A DNA stretch of 64,000 nucleotides from Parvibaculum sp. (GTDB taxonomy: Bacteria > Pseudomonadota > Alphaproteobacteria > Parvibaculales > Parvibaculaceae): the NCBI GenBank assembly GCA_030649335.1, contig JAUSLL010000018.1, positions 79,849 through 143,848 of the forward strand, given 5' to 3'. Below are positions 7,955-18,143 of the stretch, in pieces (the stretch's first letter is position 1; each line of letters opens with the position of its first letter). Under the pieces are notes generated by a model. The model was given only the letters and a program-made list of their open reading frames with translations. It was not told the origin of the DNA and searched no databases. Both the position numbers and the translations under genes were made by a program.

Positions 7955-10598
7955 CTATAAGTCCTTTGATTTCTGTCCGGCATGAGCCGCAATTCGTACC
8001 GGCCTTGAGCAAACGTCCGATAGCATCGACATCGCGGCACCCGCCGTTCGTGACGGCGGAGGTGATCTGGTTGACGCCAACCGAGAAACAAGCGCATACC
8101 GTCGCGCCACGATCCGGCTGGTCCGCACCCGCGCGTCCGGCGGCCACACGGTATCTCTCGCCCGCATTGGTGTGATCTTTAGACAGTTGTTCGACAGCCC
8201 ATGAGCGCGAAACAGCGACGGGATGCGCTGAAAGAAAGACAGCGCCGGTCAGCACATCTCCGTCGAAAAAGGCAAACCGGTCGTGCCCCTGATCCCGGTC
8301 GCGATAAGCGAGCACAGGTGCGTCGTCTGATACGCCCACGATGGACCGAGCCAATGCCTCTGCATCATCCGTGCTCTGCACCGACGCCAATTCAACACGC
8401 CAGCCTCCGTCGCATACAGCGCGTGCCCAATAATCTGCCTTGATCCCGTCAGGTCTGGCACGACAAATGGCAAAGCCGTAGAGCTTGGCCGCCAGAGGAC
8501 GAACATGAACGCGTGATGACTTCAAGGCTGGTTGACCCGAAACAGGATCGACCAACGGCGCGACCAGCACGTCCACCCGCGCCGCACTCGCGTGTTCGTC
8601 GGTCCAGTGCACGGGCACAAACACGGCTCCCGTTTGCACGCGGCGCGTCAGCAGCGCCCGCACAAGGATACGACCTTGTGCATTCGCGAGTTCCACCACG
8701 TCAGCGTCGGCTATGCCAAGACGCGTGGCGTCCGCCGGATTGATTTCGACAAAGGGTTCGGCCATATGCGCGGCAAGCCTGTTGCTCTTGCCCGTGCGCG
8801 TCATCGTGTGCCACTGATCACGGATGCGGCCGGTGTTGAGCGTAAAACTCAGATCGCCCGTCGTGTCGCTCACCTCTCCGGCTTTGATCGGGACAAATCT
8901 CGCCTTGCCGTCCGGCGTTGAGAATATGCCGTTGCCATAGATCCGCGATGCGTCCCTTGGTACGCCTTTGCGCCTCGGCCATTGGAAGGGGATAAGGTCG
9001 TCATAGGCGCGTGCCGTAATGTCGGCGTGAGCACCGATGTCCAGCGTTCGGGAGCCGTTATTTTCAAATCCCGTGAGCGACGCATACTCGGCAAAAATTT
9101 CATCCGGTCCCTGATAGGCAAAAGCCTTGTCGAAGCCCATGCGACAAGCGACTTCCGAAACGATCCACCAATCCGGCATCATCTCGCCAACCGGTGGCAG
9201 AAACTTTCTCTGACGTGAGATACGCCGCTCCGAATTGGTGACTGTGCCATCCTTCTCGCCCCAGCCTGTCGCCGGCAGGCGCACACCGGCCACAGCCATT
9301 GTGTCGGTGGTCGCCGAAATATCCGAGACGACAACGAAGGGACATGCCTTGAGAGCAGCCTTAACCGCATCGGCGTCGGGCATAGAGGCTACCGGATTTG
9401 TCGCCATGATCCAGAGCGCCTTGATCTTCCCCTCGCCCACGGCCTGAAACAAGTCAACGGCCTTCAGTCCGGCTTTCTGTGCAATGGCGGGTGATTGCCA
9501 AAAGCGTTGCACGCGATCACGATCGGCGGATTTTTCGAGTTCCATATGGGCGGCAAGCATATTGGCCAGACCACCAACCTCGCGTCCGCCCATGGCATTG
9601 GGTTGACCGGTCACCGAGAACGGCCCGCAACCCGCCTGCCCGACACGGCCCGTCGCCAGATGACAATTGATGATGGCGTTGACTTTATCCGTTCCGCTCG
9701 CCGATTGATTGACGCCCTGACTATAAACCGTCACCACTTTTTTCGTTTCGGCAAAAAGGCGGAAGAAATGTTGCATGTCATCGGTGGAAAGGCCCGTGCG
9801 CTCCAGCAGATGCGCCGCGGTCAGATGACGCGCCACGTCAACGGCATCGGAAAACCCTTCGGTGTGCCGGACGACATAGTCGGTATCGACATAGGCATTA
9901 TTGGCAAGGTAGGCGAGCAACCCGTTGAACAATGCCGTGTCACCGTCTGCCTTGATCGGAAGATGCAAATCCGCAATCTCGGCCGTTGTCGTACGCCGCG
10001 GATCAATGAGCACGATCTTCATTTCCGGTCGGCTGGCCTTGGCCGCAGCAATGCGCTGAAACAATACCGGATGGCACCAGGCGAGATTGGATCCCGTCAG
10101 CACAATGAGATCGGCCTGTTCGAGGTCTTCATAATTGCCGGGCACAACATCCGCACCAAATGCGCGGCGGTGGCCTGCAACACTCGATGCCATGCACAGG
10201 CGCGAATTCGTGTCGATATTGGCCGAACCGATGAAACCCTTCATCAGCTTATTGGCGACGTAATAATCCTCCGTCAGCATCTGACCCGACACATAGAAGG
10301 CGACCGCGTCGGGTCCGTGTTCCTCAATCGTCTTTTTGAACGTGTCAGCGACAAGAGTAAGCGCCTTGTCCCATGAAACGCGTTCTCCGCCGATTTCCGG
10401 ATGCAGAATGCGCCCATCAAGGCATACCGTTTCACCGAGCGCCGATCCTTTGGAGCAGAGCCGTCCAAAATTTGCCGGATGGTCGGGATCGCCCTTGACC
10501 GACACCTCACCTTTCGCATTCATCGAGGCAAGGACGCCGCAACCGACGCCGCAATAAGGGCAGGTTGTCTTGACCGATCCTGTGGCGTCCACCTCCAT
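7926..10598 (-). CDS. nasA: assimilatory nitrate reductase, molybdenum catalytic subunit
   Basis: This 890-residue cytoplasmic bis-MGD enzyme reduces nitrate to nitrite. The N-terminal [4Fe-4S] ligands are Cys13, Cys16, Cys20 and Cys48 (CPYCGVGC..LCSKGS). Molybdopterin oxidoreductase and dinucleotide-binding domains follow (WHTMTRTGKSNRLAAHMAEP). A C-terminal BFD-like [2Fe-2S] module (CACFSVGV..NCGSC, about 835-880) is present, as in Klebsiella-type NasA, so electrons probably enter there. It lies 3 bases after nirD. No separate NasB/NasC electron-transfer flavoprotein gene is in the operon. Confidence 0.95.
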   Translation of the reverse strand: MEVDATGSVKTTCPYCGVGCGVLASMNAKGEVSVKGDPDHPANFGRLCSKGSALGETVCLDGRILHPEIGGERVSWDKALTLVADTFKKTIEEHGPDAVAFYVSGQMLTEDYYVANKLMKGFIGSANIDTNSRLCMASSVAGHRRAFGADVVPGNYEDLEQADLIVLTGSNLAWCHPVLFQRIAAAKASRPEMKIVLIDPRRTTTAEIADLHLPIKADGDTALFNGLLAYLANNAYVDTDYVVRHTEGFSDAVDVARHLTAAHLLERTGLSTDDMQHFFRLFAETKKVVTVYSQGVNQSASGTDKVNAIINCHLATGRVGQAGCGPFSVTGQPNAMGGREVGGLANMLAAHMELEKSADRDRVQRFWQSPAIAQKAGLKAVDLFQAVGEGKIKALWIMATNPVASMPDADAVKAALKACPFVVVSDISATTDTMAVAGVRLPATGWGEKDGTVTNSERRISRQRKFLPPVGEMMPDWWIVSEVACRMGFDKAFAYQGPDEIFAEYASLTGFENNGSRTLDIGAHADITARAYDDLIPFQWPRRKGVPRDASRIYGNGIFSTPDGKARFVPIKAGEVSDTTGDLSFTLNTGRIRDQWHTMTRTGKSNRLAAHMAEPFVEINPADATRLGIADADVVELANAQGRILVRALLTRRVQTGAVFVPVHWTDEHASAARVDVLVAPLVDPVSGQPALKSSRVHVRPLAAKLYGFAICRARPDGIKADYWARAVCDGGWRVELASVQSTDDAEALARSIVGVSDDAPVLAYRDRDQGHDRFAFFDGDVLTGAVFLSAHPVAVSRSWAVEQLSKDHTNAGERYRVAAGRAGADQPDRGATVCACFSVGVNQITSAVTNGGCRDVDAIGRLLKAGTNCGSCRTEIKGLIDAHSVIAAE

Positions 10599-10601
10599 GC
10601 G

Positions 10602-10940
10602 TCAGCGCCCCTCGCCTGAAGGGAACGACAGGAATATGTCATCGCCGTCCAGCCGCACAGGGAACCGTGCGACTTTACCTTCGTCCGCGCCGCAAGCCTC
10701 GCCGGTATCAAGCGCGATCACCCAATTATGCAGCGGGCAGGTCACGCAATCACCGTGGACAATGCCTTGGCTCAACGGGCCGTTTTTATGCGGGCATTTA
10801 TCTTCCAGCGCAAAGACACGATCATCATCCGTCCGGAAAACAGCAATCGTCATATGACCTGCCGCGATCCGGCGAGACCCTTGGCGAGGAATATCGCTCA
10901 ACCCGCCGACACGCACCCAATCCATTGTCATCACGCTCAT
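10602..10940 (-). CDS. nirD: nitrite reductase small subunit, Rieske-like
   Basis: This 112-residue NirD carries a Rieske-type [2Fe-2S] motif (CPHKNGPLSQG and CPLHNWVIAL), which gives Cys-x-His and Cys-x2-His ligands. Many NirD proteins lack these ligands, so this is the cluster-bearing kind. It pairs with NirB in NADH-dependent reduction of nitrite to ammonium. Its ATG overlaps the nirB stop by 4 bases (ATGA), implying translational coupling. Confidence 0.93.
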   Translation of the reverse strand: MSVMTMDWVRVGGLSDIPRQGSRRIAAGHMTIAVFRTDDDRVFALEDKCPHKNGPLSQGIVHGDCVTCPLHNWVIALDTGEACGADEGKVARFPVRLDGDDIFLSFPSGEGR

Positions 10941-13384
10941 TGTGCGGCCTCCAGCGAGATTGTCGCCATGGGCTGGAACTCATGCTTATCCTTGCCCGAC
11001 ACACGCTCGGACCATGGGTCCACCTGAGCGAATTTCTGGGAATAAACAAAGCGGTCAAAATAGGCGCGGCGTTTTTCAACATCACCCATGATCTGTCGGC
11101 GAATTTCCTCAACGCCGACGCGCTTCGTCCACTTATAGATGCGTTCGAGATAGCGGGCCTGCTCGCGATACATCTGCACAAGCGCCACGATATGCTCGAG
11201 CGCCTCGTCCTCCGTCTCCACGTGTCCAAGTATTTCGGTTCCTTTGATGTCGAGACCGGCCGCACCGGCAAAGTGAATGTCAAAACCGGAATCGACGCAG
11301 ACCACGCCCACGTCCTTGCATGTCGCTTCCGAGCAATTGCGCGGACATCCGGAAACAGCCATCTTCACTTTGGCAGGCGTCCACGATCCCCACATGAATT
11401 TCTCGATGCGGATGCCGAGACCGGTCGAGTCCTGCGTGCCGAAGCGGCACCAGTCTGTGCCCACACAGGTCTTCACCGTGCGCAGACCCTTGGCATAAGC
11501 ATGACCGGAGACGAAACCTGCTAGGCCGAGATCCGCCCAGACGGCGGGCAGGTCTTCTTTTGTGATACCCAGCATGTCGATGCGCTGGCCACCGGTTACT
11601 TTGACGGCGGGAATATTGAACTTGTCCACCACGTCGGCGATGGCACGCAATTCCTTGGCACTTGTCATGCCACCCCACATGCGCGGCACGACAGAATAGG
11701 TTCCGTCCTTCTGGATATTGGCGTGTACGCGCTCATTGATAAAGCGCGACTGATAGTCGTCGGCATATTCGCCGGGCCAATTGCAAACGAGATAATAGTT
11801 GAGTGCCGGACGGCACTTGGCGCAGCCGCCGGATGTCGTCCAGTGCAATTCCTGCATGATGGCGGGAATGGTTTTCAGCTCTTTCGCCTTGATCAACCGA
11901 CGCACGTCGTCGTGACCAAGGTCCGTGCAATTGCACATGGGCTGCACAGCGGCGGGGTTATAATCGCCGCCCAGTGACAGGCTCAGCAATTGTTCCACAA
12001 GCCCCGTGCAGCTTCCGCAAGAAGCGGACGCTTTCGTTTGCGCCCTCACGCCGTCGAGCGTCGTAATACCCTTCAATGTGACAGCCGAAGTGATCTGCCC
12101 TTTGCATATGCCGTTGCACCCGCAGATCTCTGCCTCATCCGGCAAGGCTGCAACGGCCGCCATAGGGTCCAGGGCGGCACCGCCCTGATAGGCCTGACCA
12201 AAAATCAACGTGTCGCGCATCTCGGAAATGTCAGTCGCGCTCTTCATCAGATCGAAGAACCATGGTCCGTCGCTCGCCTCGCCATACATGACCGCGCCGA
12301 CCACGCGATCGTCTTTGAGGATAAGTCGCTTGTAAATGCCTGCTGTCGCGTCTCGCAGCACGATTTCCTCGCGGTCGTCACCTTCGGCAAAGTCACCCAC
12401 GGAATAAAGATCGATGCCGGTCACCTTGAGCCGTGTTGCGGTCTGCGACGCCACGAAGTGTTGCGTCGTATCACCTCCCAGATGCGCGGCGGCAACGCCT
12501 GCCATCTGATAAAGCGGCGCGACAAGGCCGTAGCAAGTGCTGTTGATCTCCGCGCATTCACCGAGCGCATAGATGCGTTCATCACTCGTCTGCATCTGAT
12601 CATTGACGACAATGCCGCGATTAACGGTGAGGCCTGCCTCTTTCGCCATTTGCGCGTTTGGCCGGATGCCGACCGCCATCACGACAAGGTCAGCCGGAAT
12701 TTCCGTGCCGTCTTCAAGGCGCACGGCTTCAACCTTGCCGTTGCCTGTGATCTCTTTTGTATTGGCACCTGTGAGAACACGGATGCCGCGATCCTCAAGC
12801 GCCTTCTTCAGCAGATAGCCCGCCGAACTGTCGAGCTGGCGTTCCATCAGCGTCGGCATCAGATGAATGACCGTCACCGTCATGCCCTGCATCTGCAAAC
12901 CGGCGGCAGCTTCAAGACCCAACAAACCGCCACCGATCACGACCGCGTGGCCACGGCCCTTTGCGGCGAGCAGCATGGCATGCACATCGTCGAGGTCGCG
13001 ATAGGTGAGAACACCTGCGAGATTATGGCCGGGCACCGGAATGACAATCGGCACCGAACCTGTAGCGATCACCAGCTTGTCGTAAGGAGCCACTTCGCCA
13101 TGCTCGGAACGCACGGTGCGCTTGGCACGGTCGATCTCGACGACCTTGTGGCTCTTGTAGAGCATGATGCCACGCTCGACGTACCAGCCGTCACCATGAA
13201 TGATGATTTCTTCAAATGCTTTTTCGCCGGAGAGCACCGGCGACAGCAAAATGCGGTCATAATTGACGCGCGATTCCGCATTGAAAATCGTGACCTCATA
13301 TTGATCCGGTGCGATTTCAAACAACCGCTCCAGCATTCTGCCGGGCGCCATGCCATTGCCGATGATGACGAGTTTCTCAGCCAT
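10937..13384 (-). CDS. nirB: NADH-dependent nitrite reductase large subunit
   Basis: This 815-residue siroheme enzyme reduces nitrite to ammonium. In order: FAD/NAD Rossmann domains (start MAEKLVIIGNG, second GGGLLGLEAAAG), BFD-type [2Fe-2S] segments (CGCNGICKG..CGSC and a further CNC..CAKC), the ferredoxin-like half domain, and the siroheme/[4Fe-4S] domain with CVGTDWC and CPRNC. The frame is open 37 codons upstream, but the ATG at 13384 has an AAGGA ribosome site and the expected first residues. It begins 4 bases after the ABC ATPase gene. Confidence 0.95.
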   Translation of the reverse strand: MAEKLVIIGNGMAPGRMLERLFEIAPDQYEVTIFNAESRVNYDRILLSPVLSGEKAFEEIIIHGDGWYVERGIMLYKSHKVVEIDRAKRTVRSEHGEVAPYDKLVIATGSVPIVIPVPGHNLAGVLTYRDLDDVHAMLLAAKGRGHAVVIGGGLLGLEAAAGLQMQGMTVTVIHLMPTLMERQLDSSAGYLLKKALEDRGIRVLTGANTKEITGNGKVEAVRLEDGTEIPADLVVMAVGIRPNAQMAKEAGLTVNRGIVVNDQMQTSDERIYALGECAEINSTCYGLVAPLYQMAGVAAAHLGGDTTQHFVASQTATRLKVTGIDLYSVGDFAEGDDREEIVLRDATAGIYKRLILKDDRVVGAVMYGEASDGPWFFDLMKSATDISEMRDTLIFGQAYQGGAALDPMAAVAALPDEAEICGCNGICKGQITSAVTLKGITTLDGVRAQTKASASCGSCTGLVEQLLSLSLGGDYNPAAVQPMCNCTDLGHDDVRRLIKAKELKTIPAIMQELHWTTSGGCAKCRPALNYYLVCNWPGEYADDYQSRFINERVHANIQKDGTYSVVPRMWGGMTSAKELRAIADVVDKFNIPAVKVTGGQRIDMLGITKEDLPAVWADLGLAGFVSGHAYAKGLRTVKTCVGTDWCRFGTQDSTGLGIRIEKFMWGSWTPAKVKMAVSGCPRNCSEATCKDVGVVCVDSGFDIHFAGAAGLDIKGTEILGHVETEDEALEHIVALVQMYREQARYLERIYKWTKRVGVEEIRRQIMGDVEKRRAYFDRFVYSQKFAQVDPWSERVSGKDKHEFQPMATISLEAAQ

Positions 13385-13388
13385 ATCC

Positions 13389-15149
13389 TTACTCCGCAGC
13401 TTCAATGTCTTTGCCGACAAACGTGTCTGATTTCTGAGCCCGCTTTTGCGTGATGGCTTCAAGCGTTTCTGCCGAGGGGTTGGCACCGCCCTCATAGGCT
13501 TCCAGAAAATCGAGCAGCTCTTCGCGATAGGCGTAATAATCGGGGTGAGCGAGCAAGCTCTTGCGCGAACGCGGACGCGGCAGATCGACTTTCATAATAT
13601 TGCCAATCTTGGCGTTCGGTCCGTTGCTCATCATCACAACGCGGTCGGCCAGCAGGATCGCTTCATCAACGTCATGCGTCACGCAAATCGCCGTCACTTC
13701 GGTGCGCGTCCAGACGTCCATCAGCACGTCCTGCAACTCCCAGCGCGTCAGACTGTCCAACATGCCGAAAGGTTCATCGAGCAAAAGTAGCTTGGGTGAC
13801 AGAGCAAAGGCGCGCGCAATTCCCACACGCTGCTTCATGCCGTTCGACAGATCCGCCGCGCGCTTGTGCATGGCGTCGCCGAGCCCAACGCGATGCAAAT
13901 AATACTCGACGATGTCTTTGCGTTCGGCGGGAGTCGCATTGGGATAAACCCGGTCCACACCCAGAGCCACATTCTCGCGCGCCGTGAGCCAAGGCATCAG
14001 CGATGGTGCCTGAAACACAACAGCGCGGTCGGGACCGGCACCGACAACCTCGTGCCCGTCGAGAATGATGCCGCCCGATGAAATCGAATTCAGCCCCGCG
14101 ATCATCGACATAACAGTGGATTTGCCGCAGCCCGAATGACCGATCAGCGAAATGAATTCGCCGCGCTTCATCTTGAGGTCGAACCCGTCCACCACAGTCA
14201 GCGGACCCTTGGGTGTTGGATAGACTTTGGTAACGCCGGAGAATTCGACATAGCCCTTGGTAATCGGCGAATGAGCCGCGTCCTCATAGGCCTTGGGGAG
14301 TTTGATCTTTGTGTTGTTCAGACGGATCGGCAAAACATCCGGCAGCATCAAGCCGTCGGGAATGCCGCTCACGCGGTCCGCACCCATATCCATCAGATAT
14401 TTGGTGACAGCCGCACGCAACCGGATGAATTCCGCATCATGGTTCATCGCGCCACGTTCGCGCGGGCGCGCGATATTGACGTCAAAGGCAGGGCCGAGAG
14501 ACGCACGCGGTCCGGGCTTCAGCGGAATAATCCGGTCGGCCAGCAGAATGGCTTCATCGACATCATTGGTGATGAGAACGATGGTTCGCTTTTCTTTCTG
14601 CGAAATCTCGGCGAACTCATCTTGCAACTTCGCCCGCGTCAGCGCGTCAAGCGCCGACAGAGGTTCATCAAGCAACAGGATTTCCGGCTGCATGGCAAGC
14701 GCACGGGCAACGGCCACACGCTGGCGCATTCCGCCTGACAACTCGCCGGGACGACGGTCAGCAGCATGGCTGAGCCCCACCATCTCGATATAATGCGTGA
14801 CAAGCTTTGCCCGCTCAGCGCTTGATTTTTTGCGGAAGACACTATCAACGGCCAGCGCGATATTGCCGCGCACCGACAACCAAGGCATCAGCGAATAGGA
14901 CTGGAACACAACGCCGCGCTCCGGCCCCGGACCTTTCACCGGCACACCTTTGAATTTGATCTCGCCGCTGTCGGGATCAATCAGCCCCGCGAGCGCCGAA
15001 ATGAGCGTCGTCTTGCCCGAGCCGGAAAAACCGACAATGGCAATGAACTCGCCCTCCTCGACCGTCAGATTAATGTCTTCCAGCACATCGGTCCGCGACG
15101 CGCCGGAACCGTAGGATTTACAGAGACCATTGATCTCGAGAATACTCAC
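13389..15149 (-). CDS. nitrate/nitrite ABC transporter, two fused ATPase domains
   Basis: This 586-residue protein contains two complete ABC ATPase domains, so one chain supplies both nucleotide-binding domains of the NrtB permease. Domain 1 has Walker [10 protein letters not shown] (40-48), signature LSGGM (137-141), Walker B ILLLDEP and ITNDVDE, where the H-loop His is Asn195. Domain 2 has GHSGCGKST (337-345), signature LSNGM (434-438), LLLLDEP and THDVDE with His492. The two deviations, Asn195 and LSNGM, fall in the same composite ATP site. In cyanobacteria NrtC and NrtD are separate, and NrtC carries a solute-binding domain that is absent here. Confidence 0.9.
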   Translation of the reverse strand: MSILEINGLCKSYGSGASRTDVLEDINLTVEEGEFIAIVGFSGSGKTTLISALAGLIDPDSGEIKFKGVPVKGPGPERGVVFQSYSLMPWLSVRGNIALAVDSVFRKKSSAERAKLVTHYIEMVGLSHAADRRPGELSGGMRQRVAVARALAMQPEILLLDEPLSALDALTRAKLQDEFAEISQKEKRTIVLITNDVDEAILLADRIIPLKPGPRASLGPAFDVNIARPRERGAMNHDAEFIRLRAAVTKYLMDMGADRVSGIPDGLMLPDVLPIRLNNTKIKLPKAYEDAAHSPITKGYVEFSGVTKVYPTPKGPLTVVDGFDLKMKRGEFISLIGHSGCGKSTVMSMIAGLNSISSGGIILDGHEVVGAGPDRAVVFQAPSLMPWLTARENVALGVDRVYPNATPAERKDIVEYYLHRVGLGDAMHKRAADLSNGMKQRVGIARAFALSPKLLLLDEPFGMLDSLTRWELQDVLMDVWTRTEVTAICVTHDVDEAILLADRVVMMSNGPNAKIGNIMKVDLPRPRSRKSLLAHPDYYAYREELLDFLEAYEGGANPSAETLEAITQKRAQKSDTFVGKDIEAAE

Positions 15150-15158
15150 TCGTGTCTC

Positions 15159-16232
15159 CTATCGGTTCGCTTGAAAAGTGAACGCCGTCTGCAGCGCGAA
15201 CATGATGCGATCGAGAGCAAAACCAATGACGCCGATGGTCAACACGGCGACCATGATGCGGGCGAGCGAGTTGGACGAACCGTTCTGGAATTCATCCCAG
15301 ACGAATTTTCCAAGTCCCGGATTTTGCGCGAGCATCTCGGCGGCAATCAGCACCATCCAACCGACACTGAGCGACAGGCGCAGGCCGGTGAAAATCAGCG
15401 GCAGAGCCGAAGGCAGCACCAGCTTGCGAATGGTTGTGAAAGTCGAAAGCTGTAACACCTTGCCGACGTTCATCAGATCCTTATCAATCGAGGCGACGCC
15501 CATCGCGGTGTTGATCAGCGTCGGCCAGAGCGAACAGAGCGTCACCGTGACTGCCGAGATCACCAGCGATTTCGGCAAGGCCTCACTGGCATCGACATAA
15601 ACCGCCGAGACAATCATGGTGACAATCGGCAGCCATGCGAGCGGCGACACAGGCTTGAATATCTGGATCAGCGGATTCAATGCACCATTGACGGTACGAC
15701 TGAGGCCGGACGCGATACCCACCGGCACGGCAATGAATGTCGCAATCAGAAAGCCGAGACCGACCGTCTTGAGCGAGGTGAGTATCTGGTCAAGATAGGT
15801 CGGTTGACCTGTGTAATCGTGATGACGCACGCGGTCGGGTTCACCCTGCGCGATGAAGGCCTCATTGCGCTCGGACTGGCGGGTATAGAAGTCCGCCTGC
15901 CGTTGACGGGCCGCCGCATAATCCTGCGCGAGGCTTTCAGCCTGTTCCCACACCTGTACAGGACCAGGGATCGCGCCCAGCGAGGTCGTCACCCGGGGCG
16001 CGAGAACGCCCCAGGCGACGAGGAACAGCGCGATGCCGATCAGCGGCACGAACAGACTTTCACGCAACACCACCATCTGTTCGCGCGGGCTGTCGCCTGC
16101 CGCCATCTTCAGCAATGGCACAATCCAGCCAAAGCCGAGAATGTCGAGCCAGCGGGAGGATTTGTTAAGCGCGGCAAAGAGCTTCTCGCGCTTTGGTCTT
16201 TGTGTTGCACCTGTTTCAGTCAGCATCGCCAT
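15159..16232 (-). CDS. nrtB: nitrate/nitrite ABC transporter permease
   Basis: This 357-residue membrane protein of the NrtB/SsuC type has a hydrophobic segment around residue 70 and a BPD-type permease region from about 170. The cytoplasmic EAA-like loop reads DASEALPKSLVIS..NVGKVLQLS, where the ATPases dock. A long soluble stretch (about 90-160, DYAAARQRQADFYTRQSERN) between the first helix and the core is typical of longer proteobacterial NrtB proteins. It lies between nrtA (42 bases) and the ATPase gene (9 bases). Confidence 0.92.
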   Translation of the reverse strand: MAMLTETGATQRPKREKLFAALNKSSRWLDILGFGWIVPLLKMAAGDSPREQMVVLRESLFVPLIGIALFLVAWGVLAPRVTTSLGAIPGPVQVWEQAESLAQDYAAARQRQADFYTRQSERNEAFIAQGEPDRVRHHDYTGQPTYLDQILTSLKTVGLGFLIATFIAVPVGIASGLSRTVNGALNPLIQIFKPVSPLAWLPIVTMIVSAVYVDASEALPKSLVISAVTVTLCSLWPTLINTAMGVASIDKDLMNVGKVLQLSTFTTIRKLVLPSALPLIFTGLRLSLSVGWMVLIAAEMLAQNPGLGKFVWDEFQNGSSNSLARIMVAVLTIGVIGFALDRIMFALQTAFTFQANR

Positions 16233-16274
16233 GGGGGAGGTCCTTATGTATAGGGCGCGGGAGAATACAGACGT

Positions 16275-17705
16275 TCATTTCGCAACAATCTTTGTGCCGA
16301 CGACCTGCTCTTTGCCCTTCAGGCCGAGCGTGAAGCTGTCGATGTAAGCATTGGGTGTGTGGCCGTCATAAGCGATGCCGTCGATGAAATCGGCCGTCGG
16401 CACTTTGTAGCCATCGCTGGTCCAGGGAAAGTCGTCGCTCTTTGCTTTGCCTTCATCCACCAAAGCGCGCGCGGCTTTGAGGTAGATGTCGGGCCGATAG
16501 ACAGACTTCGCTGTATCCGCATACCAGGCATCGGGCTTGCTTGTGTCGATCTGTCCCCAGCGGCGCATCTGCGTGAGAAACCACACAGCGTCGGAATAAA
16601 AGGGATAGGTCGCATTGTAACGGAAGAAGACGTTGAAATCGGGAATGTCGCGCTTGTCGCCCTTTTCATATTCAAACGTGCCGGTCATCGAATTAGCGAT
16701 CACGACGGCGTCCGCCCCGACATAGTTTGGCTTGGAGAGAATGCGCACGGCCTCAGCGCGGTTCGCGCCGTGGTCAGCGTCGAGCCATTCAGCCGCGCGG
16801 ATCAGGGCCTTGGTGAGCGCGATCACCGTGTTGGGATTCTTCTCGGCAAATTCCGCCGTGATGCCGAAGACTTTTTCGGGATTGTTCTTCCAAATTTCCG
16901 TGTCGGTGATTACCGGCACACCGATACCTTTGAACACAGCCGCCTGGTTCCACGGCTCGCCGACGCAATAGCCGTCAATCGTGCCGGCTTCGAGCGTCGC
17001 GGGCATCTGAGGCGGCGGCGTTACGGAGAGCAGAACATCGGCGCCGATCTTGCCCGATGTGTCACCCGCCGAATAAAGCCCGGGGTTCAATCCGCCAGCG
17101 GCCAGCCAATAGCGCAAATAGTAGTTATGCGTCGAAACCGGAAAGACCATGCCCATGTTGAAGGACTTGCCGTCGGCCTTATATGCCGCCACGACCGGCT
17201 TCAGCGCGCTGGCCGGAATGGGATGTGCAGGCCTTCCGTCCGCCTGCATTTTAATATGCGGCTTCATCGCGTCCCAGACAGCATTCGACACGGTGATGCC
17301 ATTGCCATTCAAGTCCATCGAGAAAGGCGTCACGATATGCGCTTTGGTGCCGAAGCCGATGGTGGCAGCCAGCGGCTGGCCCGCCAGCATATGCGCACCA
17401 TCGAGCTGACCTGTGATGACGCGGTCGAGCAGGACTTTCCAGTTCGCCTGCGCTTCCAGCGTCACAAAAAGACCTTCGTCTTCGAAGAAACCCTTCTCAT
17501 AAGCAATCGCCAGCGGTGCCATATCAGTGAGCTTGATGAAGCCGAGCTTCAATTGCTCTTTTTCGAGGCGCAGCGGTTCAGCCTTCACAGGTGTCGAAAC
17601 AAAAAATCCCGCCGACAGGCTGAGCAACAATGCCGTCGCGCCGAGCAACAGCCCGCGCCGCTTTACCAAAACATTCGACAACTTCCCGCCAAACCTATCG
17701 CTCAT
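16275..17705 (-). CDS. nrtA: nitrate/nitrite-binding protein of the ABC transporter
   Basis: This 476-residue solute-binding protein of the NrtA/CmpA family captures nitrate or nitrite in the periplasm for NrtB. The N-terminus has a twin-arginine-like signal ([20 protein letters not shown]) cleaved near VKAEP. Family segments include [45 protein letters not shown] and YCVGEPWNQ. It is the first gene of the nitrate operon and lies 42 bases downstream of a leader terminator, so its expression depends on read-through. Confidence 0.94.
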   Translation of the reverse strand: MSDRFGGKLSNVLVKRRGLLLGATALLLSLSAGFFVSTPVKAEPLRLEKEQLKLGFIKLTDMAPLAIAYEKGFFEDEGLFVTLEAQANWKVLLDRVITGQLDGAHMLAGQPLAATIGFGTKAHIVTPFSMDLNGNGITVSNAVWDAMKPHIKMQADGRPAHPIPASALKPVVAAYKADGKSFNMGMVFPVSTHNYYLRYWLAAGGLNPGLYSAGDTSGKIGADVLLSVTPPPQMPATLEAGTIDGYCVGEPWNQAAVFKGIGVPVITDTEIWKNNPEKVFGITAEFAEKNPNTVIALTKALIRAAEWLDADHGANRAEAVRILSKPNYVGADAVVIANSMTGTFEYEKGDKRDIPDFNVFFRYNATYPFYSDAVWFLTQMRRWGQIDTSKPDAWYADTAKSVYRPDIYLKAARALVDEGKAKSDDFPWTSDGYKVPTADFIDGIAYDGHTPNAYIDSFTLGLKGKEQVVGTKIVAK

Positions 17706-17747
17706 CGGTTACTCCGCTTCCGCGTCTGCAAGACGCGTTTGAAAAAC

Positions 17748-17808
17748 AAAAAAGCCGCCCGACTGAGACCACCGCCCGTCCAAGGGCGACACTTCAGTTC
17801 GGCGGCTT
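17748..17808 (-). terminator. leader terminator upstream of nrtA, probable NasT antitermination target
   Basis: On the minus strand a long hairpin starts AGCCGCC-GAACTGA, is topped by CGCCC-TTGGAC-GGGCG with a six-base loop, returns through TCAGT-C-GGGCGGCT and ends in TTTTTT (17753-17748). The six-base loop has G at position 4 as in ANTAR target loops, but T rather than A at position 1. A second hairpin (GACCC-ATGAC-GGGTC, 17865-17851) begins about 2 bases after the predicted transcription start. With nasT divergent next door, this is most likely the NasT-controlled attenuator of the operon. Confidence 0.7.
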
Positions 17809-17877
17809 TGCCAACGTGAGCAGCATTCTTCGTTGAACGCGCTTATGCACGACCCGTCATGGGTCTGAAATACACAG

Positions 17878-17893
17878 AGCAGAATTCGTGCCA
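17878..17893 (-). promoter_or_regulatory. sigma-54-type promoter of the nitrate operon
   Basis: The minus strand reads TGGCAC-GAATT-CTGCT, which keeps the -24 GG and -12 GC at the correct spacing for sigma-54. The predicted start near 17867 falls immediately ahead of the leader hairpins. This implies activation by an NtrC-type enhancer protein, though no clear NtrC site could be assigned. An imperfect dyad with TTTGT/ACAAA arms lies about 80-95 bases upstream (17971-17988). Confidence 0.6.
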
Positions 17894-18143
17894 ATCGCTC
17901 TGCCGCATCACATCCGGCGGAAAGCTGCGTCTTTCGGCATCGGACCTGCATCGCCGCGCCGACGGATTGCTTTGTAGCGCTGCACAAATAATAGGCGTCC
18001 AGACAGAAATTTATGCATCGCACCATTTTTCAACGCTCGATAGTCCCTGCCCCGCAGCAATTCGGTTCCGGCCAACACAAACGCCAAATTGACAGGCGCG
18101 AATTCAACGATAGGTTCGGCTTCATAGTGTTCAGGAGGCCAAA

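Noticed and set aside
11990..13453. Long open frame antisense to nirB (487 codons), with similar ones at 9495-10376, 16359-17819 and 51318-52826
   Set aside because: They lie wholly opposite well-supported genes with normal family motifs. Their composition follows from GC bias at third positions, and none has a recognisable domain or a good start.
13385..13495. An N-terminal extension of nirB by 37 codons
   Set aside because: The extension overlaps the ABC ATPase gene, has no family similarity, and the ATG at 13384 has the better ribosome site.
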